Part shown: piece by piece, positions 1-10,260 of the stretch
Position numbering within the stretch: position 1 is the stretch's first letter
Layout: the number at the start of each line of letters is the position of its first letter
Notes under the pieces: generated by a model
Database searches by the model: none
Seen by the model: only the letters and a program-made list of their open reading frames with translations
Told to the model about the DNA's origin: nothing
DNA from: Chondrus crispus
Taxonomy: Eukaryota > Rhodophyta > Florideophyceae > Gigartinales > Gigartinaceae
Assembly: GCF_000350225.1 (NCBI RefSeq)
Contig: NW_005179233.1
Span: 37,540 to 101,539, forward strand
DNA length: 64,000 nt
Direction of reading: 5' to 3'
Made by a program: the position numbers and the translations under genes

Positions 1-61
1 CATTTCTTGCTTATCTGCGACTCGCCTCTCTGCCCAACCCTCTTTGAGCTTCTTGCGTGAC

Positions 62-1318
62 ATGAATCCATCACAGCGTCCTTCCGGTTTATTGGAAATT
101 GACGACAGAAACCCCACCACATCGCACGATCGCACACCGCAACGTGGCCTTGCTGATGATCATCCCCAGCTGCTCGAGCCGCGTCCTGCCCCATCTACCG
201 AACTGGACCGCAGCCCATCTATGCTCCATCCCTCTGAGGTGTTCCCGGAAAGCACTGAAGACGGTAATGCCTTCCCCCCTTCCTCCTCTTATACTCCTTC
301 CCCTGCGCCCTACCGAAGGGTTGGTGAAGTACCGTCCGTTTTCGATTCGAGCCCTGTTCCGGAAGCTTCAGCGTCCCTGCCTACCGCGGAGCCACGAGAA
401 AGCGACACATCATCGCTGGCACCGCCCAATTCTCTCAGAAATGTTAGGGGGTCACAAAGGCTGCCCCCGAGACGCCTAGTGACTAAACGGAGGCGCAATG
501 AAAATGGAATGAAGAAGGCAAAACGGGGAGGGAAACGGGGAAGTGAGTTTTCACAGGGAGAGACGGACAGCCTGTTGGAGCTGCTGCTGGAGCACCTGCC
601 ACTCTGCAAGGACGAATGGGAGAAAATAGCACGACTGCATGAACTCCGCTATCCTCAGCAGGGGAGAAATCCTGACTCTTTGCGCAGGAAGTTTTCTGCT
701 CTTTGTCGTACAGTACCTCCCACTGGGGACCCCACTATTCGCCGGGATGTTCTGAAAGCCAAGGAGATAAGAAAGGAGATGACGGAGAGGGCTGATCTAG
801 GGGACGGGGAGGAATCAGATGATCAGTACACTAACGAGTTGGGCGACACTCTTCCTTTTTCAGCATCGCATTCAGGCTCGCTAAGTGCTCCCTCGGGAGC
901 GCCAACGCCAGACCCGTCACCATCTCCTCTTGAAGACGACGCTGCCAGCAATGACATATCTCGTCGCGACAGCGGTGTGGAGTTGGTGTCTCCAAGACCG
1001 CTTGTCAGAAAGCGTGAGACGGTCAAAAAATCGGCGACTGATGAAGACAGTCTCATGAGAACTGTTAAGGCATGCATGGTTCAAGATCAGATAAATCGCG
1101 ATGCTGAGTACAAGCAGCGCCTTATCGATCGGAGTGAGGAGCGTGAGCGTAGGGAAGAGGAGCGCAGAATCCGTGAGCAAGAACGCGCCGACGAGCGCGA
1201 ACGCAGAGCGGAAGAAAGGGAGCGTAGCGAGAGGATGACTAATATGCTTATGCTAGCTTTTCTCGGTAAGGGAGCTAGTGATTTAATCACCCAGAACACA
1301 AAAACTAAGGACAGCTAG
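62..1318 (+). CDS. Myb/SANT-like DNA-binding protein of Harbinger transposon, copy 1
   Basis: This 418-residue protein is the second, non-catalytic protein of a PIF/Harbinger DNA transposon. In that superfamily a separate Myb-like protein binds element ends and helps import the transposase; that role is family knowledge. The first ATG is at 62, and the second copy's gene (17392) starts at the equivalent place. Residues about 1-150 are Pro/Ser/Arg-rich and look disordered. The Myb/SANT-like core lies near residues 165-245, with Trp and Leu helices followed by GDP and a KxIRxxMTERADLG motif that is nearly identical in copy 2. Residues about 350-400 are a dense Glu/Arg charged helix, probably a coiled coil. 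The gene converges on a broken transposase 13 bp downstream. It is intact although its partner is not. The element's left end lies outside the window. Confidence 0.75.
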   Translation: MNPSQRPSGLLEIDDRNPTTSHDRTPQRGLADDHPQLLEPRPAPSTELDRSPSMLHPSEVFPESTEDGNAFPPSSSYTPSPAPYRRVGEVPSVFDSSPVPEASASLPTAEPRESDTSSLAPPNSLRNVRGSQRLPPRRLVTKRRRNENGMKKAKRGGKRGSEFSQGETDSLLELLLEHLPLCKDEWEKIARLHELRYPQQGRNPDSLRRKFSALCRTVPPTGDPTIRRDVLKAKEIRKEMTERADLGDGEESDDQYTNELGDTLPFSASHSGSLSAPSGAPTPDPSPSPLEDDAASNDISRRDSGVELVSPRPLVRKRETVKKSATDEDSLMRTVKACMVQDQINRDAEYKQRLIDRSEERERREEERRIREQERADERERRAEERERSERMTNMLMLAFLGKGASDLITQNTKTKDS

Positions 1319-1331
1319 TGTGAATATGGAT

Positions 1332-2497
1332 CTAGTTTTTCAAGATGTGGTTTGCCTCCACGCTCAAGTGAGGCATATATGAATGTAGTATTTGATTGAT
1401 GCCGACTAGCCGAGACCGCAAGTTGTATAGGAGCACCATGCACATGAGTACAACTTTTCGCTCACCTCTTTCTTCGTAAATAAATCGGTCTTTGAGCCTC
1501 GGAAAGGTCCCTTGAAATGCCCTCATACCCATTCTGATGCTTGACGGGCGGACGTTGCCTGTCTGAGTGTCATGATGGATTCGATGGTCCCATCGCTTCC
1601 GACAACGCAGTCTTGTGCGGACTTAATTAAAAATGGATACTGGGTCCTTGAGAATGCTGAGTCGACTACACTTTGCCCTCCGTGCTCATCGAAAGCTTCT
1701 TTGAGCTTGTTGTATATTTTTCCCCATTCAGCTACTGTGGAGTCGTGCATTGACCCGGGGGCATTTATTGCACAAGCAATAACTGCACCACCTGGAGAGA
1801 AGACGAAAACATTTGAGACGTAGTGATCATGCTTCCATCCATTATAAAACATGTTCTGTATAATGTAGTCACCCGACTGTTCCAAGTACAATTTGAGGCC
1901 ATCTGCCACACAATAAACGTCCTTCAACATAGAGTACTTTCTCCTAAACGCCGTCTGGAAGCGTTCAACGTCTGTGGCCGTCGGCATTGTGATCCTGGCC
2001 ATAGCGTTTTCTTTAAATACTTTTAGAAGAATTCGACGACCGAAACGGAGAAAAACAGAACACACCGAGCCTGTGATTCCAAACATCAGACAAAGAACGA
2101 ACTCAGCACCTCTTGTTCGGTGCCAAGTCAGGATCAATCCTAAACAATGAGCAGCAGACATGCTCCGGGGACGCCCTAGACTGACTGTAGAGTGCAGAGG
2201 ACGAATGTTTCCATCCGACGAGTAGGGCGTGAATCCATAGTAAAATGGCGCAAATAGTCTTAGTAAGAATTGAAACGCACGGTTGTCAAAACCTGTGAGG
2301 GTTATAAGCGACTAATCGCAACCCCAACCGAGCACAACTGCGAAAGTGGAAAGGCTAAGGGATTGAAGGGCTCTGCGTCGCATGCGCCTGTCGCGGCGTC
2401 TCCGGCCCTCCAAAGACAGGCGATGACGAAATGCTATCTGCTGGTTGCGACGGTTATTGAGGAGTAATGCTAGAAGGGCTGTCGTGAAGACGGACAT
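1332..2497 (-). pseudogene. PIF/Harbinger transposase (DDE_Tnp_4), copy 1, broken
   Basis: This is the decayed partner of the gene at 62-1318, matching the intact 390-residue transposase at 18548-19720 along its whole length. The matched blocks include the VADG aspartate, the NAPGSMHDS aspartate and the C-terminal ASEWxMRAFQG glutamate of the DDE triad. Two lesions are visible. An in-frame TAG follows the GWGCD block near 2308, where copy 2 has Gln. A 1-nt loss in a G run near 1521 (GGGG in copy 2, GGG here) shifts the last 60 or so codons out of frame. The start chosen is the ATG at 2497, which matches the copy 2 start. The element probably cannot move itself, but it could be mobilised in trans by copy 2. 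Confidence 0.8.
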
Positions 2498-2751
2498 TTT
2501 GAGCGCATAGCGAAGAGAAGGAGGCACTGTGGGACTCATGCTCGTACGTATACTGCTGACGAGCATTTGCTATAAACACACTTTGCTACTCGGAATTTTC
2601 GCAGGCATGCAGTATCAAATTGTCTTGTCTGGAGCAAATAGGTACCGAAGCAAAATGCGATTTTCGGATACTCCCACTCTCGGCAGTTCGTATGCAGACA
2701 GAGTTCAAGACTTGGAGTGTCGTCTTGTGCAGTACCAAGGGTACTGTGCAC

Positions 2752-3255
2752 AGGGGGTCCCACGCAATAGTGCTATATCAGAACAGACCTCGATAAATGG
2801 AACTATTGCGTGAATGGCACTACACTGAAAGCGCCAAAACACAATCATTTACATTCAGTTGTCTCTGATCGCTCGCTTCAAGCAGGAGATGTACAGGACA
2901 TGTCCTGTTTGAAGCGAGCGATCAGAGATGCCAGGCTTTGAAGCGGAATTCTACTGTACCTCTCAATAGGCGACAGCTGCGAACGTCCCTGCCTCCCCCC
3001 TGTCCGCTCTCCTCCCTTGCACTCACTCTACCCCTCCCCCCCTGCGGCGCCCCGCCCAGATGTTCTCTGCCAAAGTCAAACAGCAGATCCCGTGCCCGCT
3101 GTGCGTGATGCGGCGCTACGTGCTGTGCGACATGTGCAGCGGGCACACGTGTATGAACACGTGTAGGAAGTATGATAACCGTGCAAAGGCGTTTTGCATA
3201 GCACTAATGTGTGGGAAGCACTACTTAAAGTGGCACTATTGCGCGACCCCCTTTG
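2752..3255. repeat. Short TIR element, internal-deletion derivative of the 5335-7369 element
   Basis: The left end CAGGGGGTCCCACGCAATAG and the right end, which reads CAAAGGGGGTCGCGCAATAG on the minus strand, form imperfect terminal inverted repeats. The left 395 bp match 5335-5690, and the right 110 bp match 7260-7369. The two parts join near 3146 where the larger copy has about 1.5 kb between them. This is the classic structure of an internally deleted, non-autonomous copy. Ends beginning CAG resemble Tigger/pogo elements, but a TA target duplication is not clear here. Confidence 0.6.
3060..3146 (+). pseudogene. Cysteine-rich gene fragment, copy 1
   Basis: A pyrimidine-rich tract ending in CCCGCCCAG looks like a splice acceptor. 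It is followed by an open segment encoding CPLC and CDMCSG motifs in the pattern CxxC-x7-CxxCxG, reminiscent of half a DnaJ-type zinc finger. The segment runs into unrelated element sequence at the deletion junction. The same segment recurs at 5604. I infer a host exon captured by the transposon, and the zinc-finger assignment is weak because only one half is visible. Confidence 0.35.
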
Positions 3256-5334
3256 TATATCGATCTCGCCCCCGGCGGAGCTGTGGCACACACAAATGCA
3301 TTTCATTATTGCTACAGTACCCTTCTCATTGGCGTAGTGTCTGACACGGCTCAAATTGGGACACGAAAATTATAATGCCGCGCCGCATAGTTTTGCCGTA
3401 TGATTTTGCTAAACTATTTCGCAACGAATTAAATATATTCGTTTGATGAAAAATAGACATGCTCTGACAAACGGTCAGTTTTCTGCTCCTCATGCTTTAT
3501 CGGAGGTTTCCGTGCTCTCAAAAATAAATCTGTGTTGCGCAACATTCTAAGAAAGGATGTACGCTTGTCAAAGAACCCCACACCTAAGAAATCCAATAGA
3601 AAATTCCCCGCAACAAGAAACGCAGCGACGGTTGGCAATTGCAGTCCACTCGTGCTCGTTTGGAGAGGAGAAATCCTCCAAAGGCGCCCGTACCCGACGT
3701 TTATCACATTCAAAAGTATAATGTACAGAATGATACTGCAAGCAAAGAAAATAGTGACTCTCAAAAACGTCTGAAAGCGCAGTCTGCGGTGTCGCCTCTC
3801 GAAGACATAGTTGGCGACGACTTGCAAATCTCGCGATGGCCAAGAGCCCGAAAACAGCGGATGCAGGTTGAGGAAGGCGAGTTGTTTAGGACCCGCAAGC
3901 ACACGGGCAGCGTCGGCTTTGTTGGGTCTCTCCCATTACTATAGAGATGAAGCGTGAAAGACATGAGATTTCTCCTCGTCCCACATTGACCCAGGCATAG
4001 TTTGGAGACCAATTCTCCCGTCCAAATACAGGCATTTTTCCTCAAATACGCACTGTATTCGCATATTTTATCATAACTTCTTATGTGTCCCACATCAAGC
4101 CAATGAGAAGGGTACAGCGCTATACCGTACCCTTCTACACCCACAACTACCACACCGTAGTCGCCACATACAAATGCAGTCTCTAGTACAGTAGTGTCTA
4201 TCGGACCGGGGCTTGTCCTCATATGAGGACAGCTCTGTTTCTTCAAAAAACAGACAAATTAACTTGAACATTTAAAAAGCTACCTTGGACACCATTTCCT
4301 TAACCCTCGATTTAGGATATGGAATAGCAAAAATTTCAAAATGATCACGCCACTCTCTGCCCGGTCGCAACCCAACCTAGCCGTCTGATGTCTGATGAGT
4401 GTTTCGACCATGGTAACCGGAAGAGCGGACTGCAATCTAACACTTGAAATGGAGGCGGCATAAAAGTAAGGATTACAACTCAAGATATGGCTCCTTGAAG
4501 ATAGCTCTCGTAACAGCCTTTCAGAGTCCAAAACGTCCAATATTTTAGGAAGAAACTGAAAATAAGCTATTCCATGTATGCGGTTCCGGTGGAAGAGGCT
4601 CAGAAGATGCCTTTTGCATTACTGGAGCCTCTCTGGTGCTACCCAACACCAGAAACAGGCACCGTGCACATCCGTTCATACACGAAACTTACTAAGCCCT
4701 ATCCATTGTGTCTTCTCGTGGGACGAGCTTTTGCATTGTTTTCGTTACTGGCCGAGAAGCTTCTCATGAGTGTCGTCTTGTACGATCACAGCCATTGCAA
4801 GTAGACAGTCTGTATCTATTCGAAAGAGCTGTAATGCCATCGCAATTCTTTTATTACATGTTAAACTACTCACATGTGTTTGGGGTCACGTTTTCTTTCT
4901 CGGAAACAATAGAAATGCGGACGAGACGGCAGGACAGGTAGCAAAAGCAATATGGATGAAGCGTCGGGGAGTCCAGGGGCACATAAATCAAGACGGATCA
5001 CGGGCGGGACGGATGGCAGGTGCAAGTGAACAAGGGAGGGAATGAGGGCAGAGAAATAAGAACGGGGTGGAGAGGAAGGGAAAGAAATGGCGAAGGGGAG
5101 GGAAGAAAGTAGGGGGTGAGGGAGCTAATGATCAGCCTGAAATGAAGCTGTGCAGAACGATAGAGGACGACGGAAACATTACTTTGGTTCGAGAAGGGTA
5201 GACTTTAGCTGTCCCGCACGGGGACAGCCAAAGTCTGCCGTCTGCCTTTCTCGAAGGGGGGAGAAAAACGGCCAGGTAGAATCGCCCTGAAAGTGGCAAG
5301 CCAATTTGAAAGAGCAACGTGGGCGTTCTACATA
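3256..5334. other. Intergenic stretch with one hairpin, no confident gene
   Basis: I see no recognisable gene in this 2.1-kb stretch apart from the doubtful reading frame listed at 3429-3902. An imperfect hairpin occupies 5188-5255. Its inner stem pairs AGACTTTAGCTGTCCC with GGGGACAGCCAAAGTCT, and its outer stem pairs TTCGAGAA with TTCTCGAA. The strip from about 4950 to 5130 is purine-rich (GGGA/GAAG). Confidence 0.4.
3429..3902 (-). CDS. Unassigned reading frame with two hydrophobic segments
   Basis: This 158-codon open frame has no upstream ATG in frame and begins at GTG, so if real it is a 3' exon or fragment. Two hydrophobic stretches, near residues 50-68 and 88-108, could span a membrane, and the tail is charged. 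I recognise no family. It lies between transposons and may be a remnant or chance. Confidence 0.15.
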   Translation of the reverse strand: MLAGPKQLAFLNLHPLFSGSWPSRDLQVVANYVFERRHRRLRFQTFLRVTIFFACSIILYIILLNVINVGYGRLWRISPLQTSTSGLQLPTVAAFLVAGNFLLDFLGVGFFDKRTSFLRMLRNTDLFLRARKPPIKHEEQKTDRLSEHVYFSSNEYI

Positions 5335-5603
5335 CAGGGGGTCCCACGCAATAGTGCTATACCGGAACAGACCTCGACATATGGAACTATTGCGTGAATG
5401 GCACTACTGAAAGCACCAAAACGCAATCATTTACATACAGTTGTGTCCTGTTTGAAGCGAGCGATCAGAGACGCAAGGCTTTGACGGGGAATTCTAATGT
5501 ACCTCTCAACAGGCGACAGCTGCGAACGTCCCTGCCTCCCTCTGTCCGCTCTCTCCTCCCTTGCACCCGCTCTAACCCTCTACCCCTGCGACGCCCCGCC
5601 CAG

Positions 5604-5763
5604 ATCTTCTCTGTTAAAGTCAAACAGCAGATCCCGTGCCCGCTGTAGGTGATGGGACGCTACGTGCTGTACGACATGTGCAGCGGGACCGGCCTGCGCC
5701 TCACAGCGTCCAGCCCGCGCGCCGCGCTGGCCAAGGGCTTCATGGGTGCGAGGCGATGCGTCG
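5604..5763 (+). pseudogene. Cysteine-rich gene fragment, copy 2, with premature stop
   Basis: This is the second copy of the segment at 3060, preceded by the same pyrimidine tract and CAG acceptor-like end. It extends further, reading CDMCSGTG-like (here YDMCSGTG), and includes a long Arg/Ala-rich tail. The codon equivalent to Cys in the first CxxC is TAG. The frame is then interrupted by the solo LTR. Past the LTR (from 6404) Cys-containing sequence resumes to about 6560, where transposase sequence begins. Confidence 0.35.
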
Positions 5764-6403
5764 TGTAGTACAATTCCGTACCACAACCCCCCGGCGAGAT
5801 GATAACCGCGCGGGAGGGCGGCTGCTACTGTAGCGAGCAGGCGTACACGCGCCCGCCGCCGTGCACAGTAGTACCCCAAGGGTCCGACGTGGGACAGCCG
5901 GTAACAGCGGGAGTGGCCACGGGTAACACGTGGCACAACCGTTAGCCGGGATCGTGGCCACGGGCACACGTGTATAATCCGTACGGTGGCTAACTAGTAA
6001 TTAGTTGTTAATGGCACAAATTAGCCAATTTAGCACAGTAGCTGGTATACAGTAAGTAACAGCTACTGTGGCGGGACAGGTGTCCTGGCGTCCCACTTAC
6101 GGGTTAAGACCGGGGGCACCTGCCCCGTTCCAGTAAACGGGAGGCAGACTCGCCTCCCCTCCCTTTACGGCTAATTGCTATCCCGTTCCGGTTTCCCTTT
6201 TAGTCTCTGGCTTCTAACCCGTGACCAGCCGTCCGGATCTAACACCACCGACCGGCTGCACGTCACCGGCCACGTGAGCCTTCCCTCTTTTCGAGTCCAT
6301 CCCTACGGTCTGCGTTCGCGCATGGGTTACCCAGCGGCGCGCGCTCCCTTACCTCTAACCCCCCTCGTTTCCGACTGGTCGGGACGAAGGTAGTTATACC
6401 ACA
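5764..6403 (-). repeat. Solo LTR (copy A), 640 bp, with 5-bp target duplication
   Basis: The LTR lies in reverse orientation relative to those at 7412, 13353 and 61154. It begins TGTAGTACAA and ends GTTATACCACA, with short TGT...ACA inverted ends. It is flanked on both sides by CGTCG (5759-5763 and 6404-6408), a perfect 5-bp target site duplication. There is no internal domain on either side, so it is a product of LTR-LTR recombination. Its 3' part resembles the LTR at 61154 more than those at 7412 and 13353. Confidence 0.9.
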
Positions 6404-6564
6404 CGTCGAAGCCGTGCCCCAGCGCTTGCTCGGGCCGCTGGGGGCATAACGCCGGTGGCGCGCCGCCGCAGCCATGTGCCCAGCTGGTCGCCTGCGGTGC
6501 GTTGTGTGTCCGACGTGCGGCGTGTGGCCACGTTGCGCGAACGGAGAAGGTCGCCGAGGAATTC

Positions 6565-7118
6565 ATATTCGCGAAGCTTGGCCCTCAATGTAGCAATACC
6601 CGCTGCGACGCCTGCAATGCCAACACTACCGGCTGCGCCATGGAGGGCGACAGAGCGCAAGCCATGTCTCTTGACAAATTTGTCTGTCCATCCGCGTGAA
6701 GCAGAAAATTGACGGAGCGCACATGCTTGTGACTCAGGTAGATGTTTACGTAATAATTTCTCTCGCAAGTATATTGATTTGCGGCAATAATATTATGCGT
6801 GACGGACATTTTGGCGGAACGGGCAAGAGATATAAAGGACATAATGCCGGATTCCAGTACAGGGAATGGGGCCTCCCTCACAGTCTTTGCTGTGAAGGAA
6901 ACGTTCGCGGTTTCTGCTTTCTTCGTCAGTGATTCAAGATTTGTAGCAATATTTGTTACAGTGCGCCGCGAGACCGAATATTTCTTCATAATGTGGTGGG
7001 GGGAGTGTCCGATTTTGAGTAGGCGACCGGCCTCAATTTTTACATTAAGGGTGAGTCGCGTGGGAGAAGTTCGAGGGGAATTGAGATGCGAGGGTGGTTG
7101 TTCAGTGGGAAGTCCCAT
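6565..7118 (-). pseudogene. Pogo/Tigger transposase N-terminus (CENP-B and Tc5-type HTH), broken
   Basis: From the ATG at 7118, the first part reads as a Psq/CENP-B N-terminal helix-turn-helix (HHIMKKYSVSRRTVTNIA). After a frame change near 6768, the second part matches a Tc5-type DNA-binding domain (RGWTDKFVKRHGLRSVALHG). Homology ends near 6565 in LRAKLREYE, before any catalytic domain, where sequence related to the captured gene fragment begins. This is the only transposase-coding sequence inside the 5335-7369 element, and the frameshift rules out function. Confidence 0.65.
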
Positions 7119-7369
7119 AACGGTTCAAAAGTTGTTTTCAATGTGTCTCTCAGCCAGCGATACAATGGGGTTTCGCTTATAGACAAAACGGATGAGGTTT
7201 CGTCACTCCGCTTTCCGCCGTCGCACCTTCGACTCTGCAGTCCTGCTACTACTGAAGCCACACGTGTATGAACACGTGTAGGAAGTATGATAACCGTGCC
7301 GTGGCGTTTTGCACAGCACTAATGCGTGGGAGGCACTACTCCAAGTGGGACTATTGTGCGACCCCCCTG

Positions 7370-7395
7370 TACATGGAAGAGGTCTATTCCATGTA
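7370..7395. repeat. Small perfect inverted repeat
   Basis: TACATGGAA and TTCCATGTA flank an 8-bp loop immediately outside the right TIR of the Tigger-like element. The function is unknown. Confidence 0.4.
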
Positions 7396-7411
7396 TTGGT
7401 TGAGGGTTAAG

Positions 7412-7989
7412 TGTGGTATAACTACCTTCGTCCCGACCACTCGGAACGAGGGGGGTTAGAGGTAAGGGACCGCGCGCCGCTGGGTAACCCATGCGAGCGC
7501 AAACCGTACGGAAGGACTCGAAAAGAGGGAAGGCTCAAGTGGCCGATGACGCGCAGCCGGTCGGTGGTGCTAGATCCGGACGGCCGGTCACGGGTTAGAA
7601 GCCTGAGACTTAGAGGTAAAACCGGACGGAGTTAGCAAAAAGCCGTAAAGGGAAGGGAGGCGAGTCTGCCTCCCGTTTACTGGAACGGGGCAGGTGCCCC
7701 CGGTCTTAACCCCTAAGTGGGACGCCAGGGCACCTGTCCCGCTACAGTAGCTGTTGCTTACTGTATACCAGCTACTGTGCTAAATTGGCTAATTTGTGCC
7801 ATTAACTACTAATTACTAATTACTTACCGTTCGGATCCTACACGTGTAACCAGCGGGGTACCACTGTACTCCGCACCGGCCGTGTGCTGTAAATATAACT
7901 CCTTACAGTTCTTCTCGCGCTTACAGCCCATCAAACTGTATCCCGGGGCGGCAGCGGTGGTGCGATTGCCTTCGCGCCGTTGTACTACA
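7412..7989 (-). repeat. 3' LTR (copy B), 578 bp
   Basis: Starts TGTGGTATAAC and ends GTTGTACTACA on the plus strand. Compared with the other LTR at 13353, about ten substitutions are concentrated in the first 170 bp. There is one 7-bp difference in a TAATTAC repeat, and the rest is almost identical. The insertion is therefore fairly recent. Confidence 0.9.
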
Positions 7990-8002
7990 GACCCCCTTCC
8001 TT
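7990..8002 (-). other. Polypurine tract
   Basis: On the minus strand this reads AAGGAAGGGGGTC and directly abuts the 3' LTR, as expected for the plus-strand primer of an LTR retrotransposon. The identical tract abuts the LTR at 61154-61746. Confidence 0.75.
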
Positions 8003-8477
8003 ACTTCGCGACAAGTCCCCGTCGCGGCGGACTAAAATCCGTGCCAGCTGTGACGGTCCTCTATCCCGAACGGAGACCATGCGTCGGCCGCGGAGACGCG
8101 GCCGTATAGTATGTACCTTCGTCGGGTCCTCAAACCCACATGCACACGCGCAGCGGCGGTCATTTCCCGACCCGCGCGGAGGAGTTCAGCGCTCCTGCTG
8201 TTCCCGGTTCCATTCGCGGTACGCCACCGTCTGGATTGGGCGGCTTCCGCCTGCGCCGGGCCTCGAGCAACCGGCGCAAAGGAGCCTTTTTCCAGGACCC
8301 CCCGGAGGGCTGGCCATTTTTCCAAGAATTCCCCTTCTATTTCCTCCAAAACCCCACGGGTACGCCCCCGCCAGCCCCGCAGCGGTACGTCCCAGACCTT
8401 TCCCCGGGCGTGCGGTACCTCTGTCGTTCGTCCAAAACTGGTCGGTAAGTCCTGCCGTTGTCACTTTCCGCGGAGGC

Positions 8478-8551
8478 GCGATTTGGAAACGAAAGGAAAC
8501 TGTAAGAAACCAGCAGAAACATCGTTTTACAGTTCCGGTTTCCAAATCCGC
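8478..8551. repeat. Imperfect hairpin inside the LTR retrotransposon
   Basis: Left arm blocks GATTTGGAAAC and GGAAACTGTAA pair with TTTACAGTTCC and GGTTTCCAAATC across a short A-rich loop. It may fold in the element RNA, and its role is unknown. Confidence 0.5.
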
Positions 8552-8630
8552 CTGGGCCTTCCCAAAGTCGGTTTTCCGTCTTGGGACCTGCGGACGCGGG
8601 CAGACCCGGGGAGTACAATGCCGTTAACAG

Positions 8631-8685
8631 AAAGGGGCTACGATTTTTTCCCATCCTTCTAGGAGGAAAAACGTAGCCCCCTTTT
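8631..8685. repeat. Strong hairpin inside the LTR retrotransposon
   Basis: AAAGGGGCTACG pairs with CGTAGCCCCCTTT, and the stem continues inward as TTTTTCC with GGAAAAA, about 19 bp in all. It lies about 650 bp inside the 3' LTR. In the sense (minus-strand) RNA it would form a long 3'-region stem-loop. Confidence 0.6.
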
Positions 8686-9464
8686 GGGCTTAATTACAAG
8701 CCGGCGACCGGAGTCGCCTCCTTGCCGTCCAAGGCCTTCCGCGCCGGGTTAATCCGGAGCGGGGCAGCGGTAGCGCGCGATTGCCCACGCGCTCTTGCGG
8801 TGGCGGGTTACTGCGACGGGTGCGGCCTGTGGCCTACCTCCGGGGTCGCCCGTCGGGGTGAGATCTTCCCGACCGCCTGGTCGGGGGTACCGCTGCGGGT
8901 TTCCCTCCGCGCTTCCATGTCGGGTTGACGCGTACCGCGGCCCGACGGGCGGGCGACCGCACTATCGTCGTGACGGGTCATTGCGGGGGCGGGTTCCCGT
9001 TCCCCCCGCAACATCCGGTGCGCGTCCCCATTACCGGCTTGGGGCGGAATCGGCATTTTACTGGTAATTTCCGCCTGCTTTTTCCTTGCGGCGGGTGGTT
9101 TCTCGGCGGTTTTGCGAGCTCCGATTGGGTACTCCCCGAGGATCGGAGGCGTCTTGAACCGCCGCCGTGGTCCAGCGGCCACACGTGCCGGGCGGTGTAT
9201 GCCGCTCGCGCAACTCGTGGTCCACAGTGCCCTGGAGCCCCGGCGAGGTCGTGCCCATACAGTATTTACGCGGCTGGGTTCCGTCTCTCGGCGGCGGTAT
9301 GCACCGGGGCGCCAAGCCGTTTTATCACCGCCGCGTCAGGTCGTCCTGCCGGCGGGTCAGCTTCCCCCCCGCGCCGGTCCATCCGGTACGGCTCGGGCGG
9401 TGGCACGCAGGGAATCTGCGTGCGCCGTAAACGGGTGGTGGCCGCCTGGAGGAGACCCTCGGCG

Positions 9465-10100
9465 GAGTCGCCCCCCATCCGCGCCGGGTATTCCGGTGCG
9501 GGGTTTGGGGTGGCGCACGCGGGGTTCCGCGTGCGTCGGTGGCGACCTCGCCCCCTCCTGCGCCGGGTCTTCCGGCGCGGGGTTTGCGGTGACGCGCGCA
9601 GGGTTTCGCGTGCGTCCGTGGCGCTTGGCCGCCTCCTGCGCCGGGTCTTCCGGCGCGGGGGTTGCGGTGACGCGCGCGGGGTTCCGCGTGTGTCTGTGGC
9701 GACCTCGCCCCCTCCTGCGCCGGGTCTTCCGGCGCGGGGTTTGCAGTGACGCGCGCGGGGTTCCGCGTGCGTCTGTGGCGACCTCGCCCCCTCCTGCGCC
9801 GGGTCTTCCGGCGTGGGGTTTGCGGTGACGCGCGCGGGGTTCCGCGTGCGTCTGTGGCGACCTCGCCCCCTCCTGCGCCGGGTCTTCCGGCGCGGGGTTT
9901 GCGGTGACGCGCGCGGGGTTCCGCGTGCGTCCGTGGCGATTGGCCGCCTCCTGCGCCGGGTCTTCCGGCGCGGGGGTTGCGGTGACGCGCGCGGGGTTCG
10001 GCGTGCGTCTGTGGCGACCTCGCCGCCTCCTGCACCGGGTCTTCCGGCGTGGGGTTTGCAGTGACGTGCGCAGGGTTCCGCGTGCGTCTGTGGCGATTGG
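9465..10100. repeat. Tandem repeat of 78/79-bp units, about eight copies
   Basis: Units are GC-rich and read roughly CTCCTGCGCCGGGTCTTCCG, then a GCGGTGACGCGCGCGGGGTT core. Two versions alternate: one with GACCTCGCCCCC (79 bp) and one with GATTGGCCGCC or GCTTGGCCGCC (78 bp). Because 79 is not a multiple of three, any reading frame changes along the array. The long open frames on both strands here are therefore repeat artefacts and not genes. Confidence 0.85.
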
Positions 10101-10260
10101 CCGCCACCCGGGGGAGGTTCTCCGCGGGATCGTCCGGCCCCGCGCTGGGTTACCCAGTGCGGTGTTAGCGGCGGCGCGCTGCCGCCCGCGCGCGCCAGAA
10201 GCGGTCTATGAAGGCCTGGGGGAGTCCCTCCGCGGGTTCCCAGGTATCGTCGGCTGGGGC

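Larger units (their letters stand above)
5335..7369. mobile_element. Tigger/pogo-type TIR element carrying a gene fragment, split by a solo LTR
   Basis: The ends CAGGGGGTCCCACGCAATAG (5335) and, on the minus strand, CAGGGGGGTCGCACAATAG (ending 7369) are imperfect terminal inverted repeats. Each is flanked by TA, consistent with the TA target duplication of Tc1/mariner-pogo elements. Inside, in order, lie the captured cysteine-rich segment (from 5604), a solo LTR (5764-6403), and a broken CENP-B/Tc5-type transposase N-terminus on the minus strand. No catalytic domain is present, so this copy is non-autonomous. Confidence 0.6.

Noticed and set aside
9325..10107. Long minus-strand open frame of Arg/Pro/Gly-rich repeats
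   Set aside because: It coincides with the 78/79-bp GC-rich tandem array. Open frames exist on both strands because the array lacks stops, and alternating unit lengths shift the frame.
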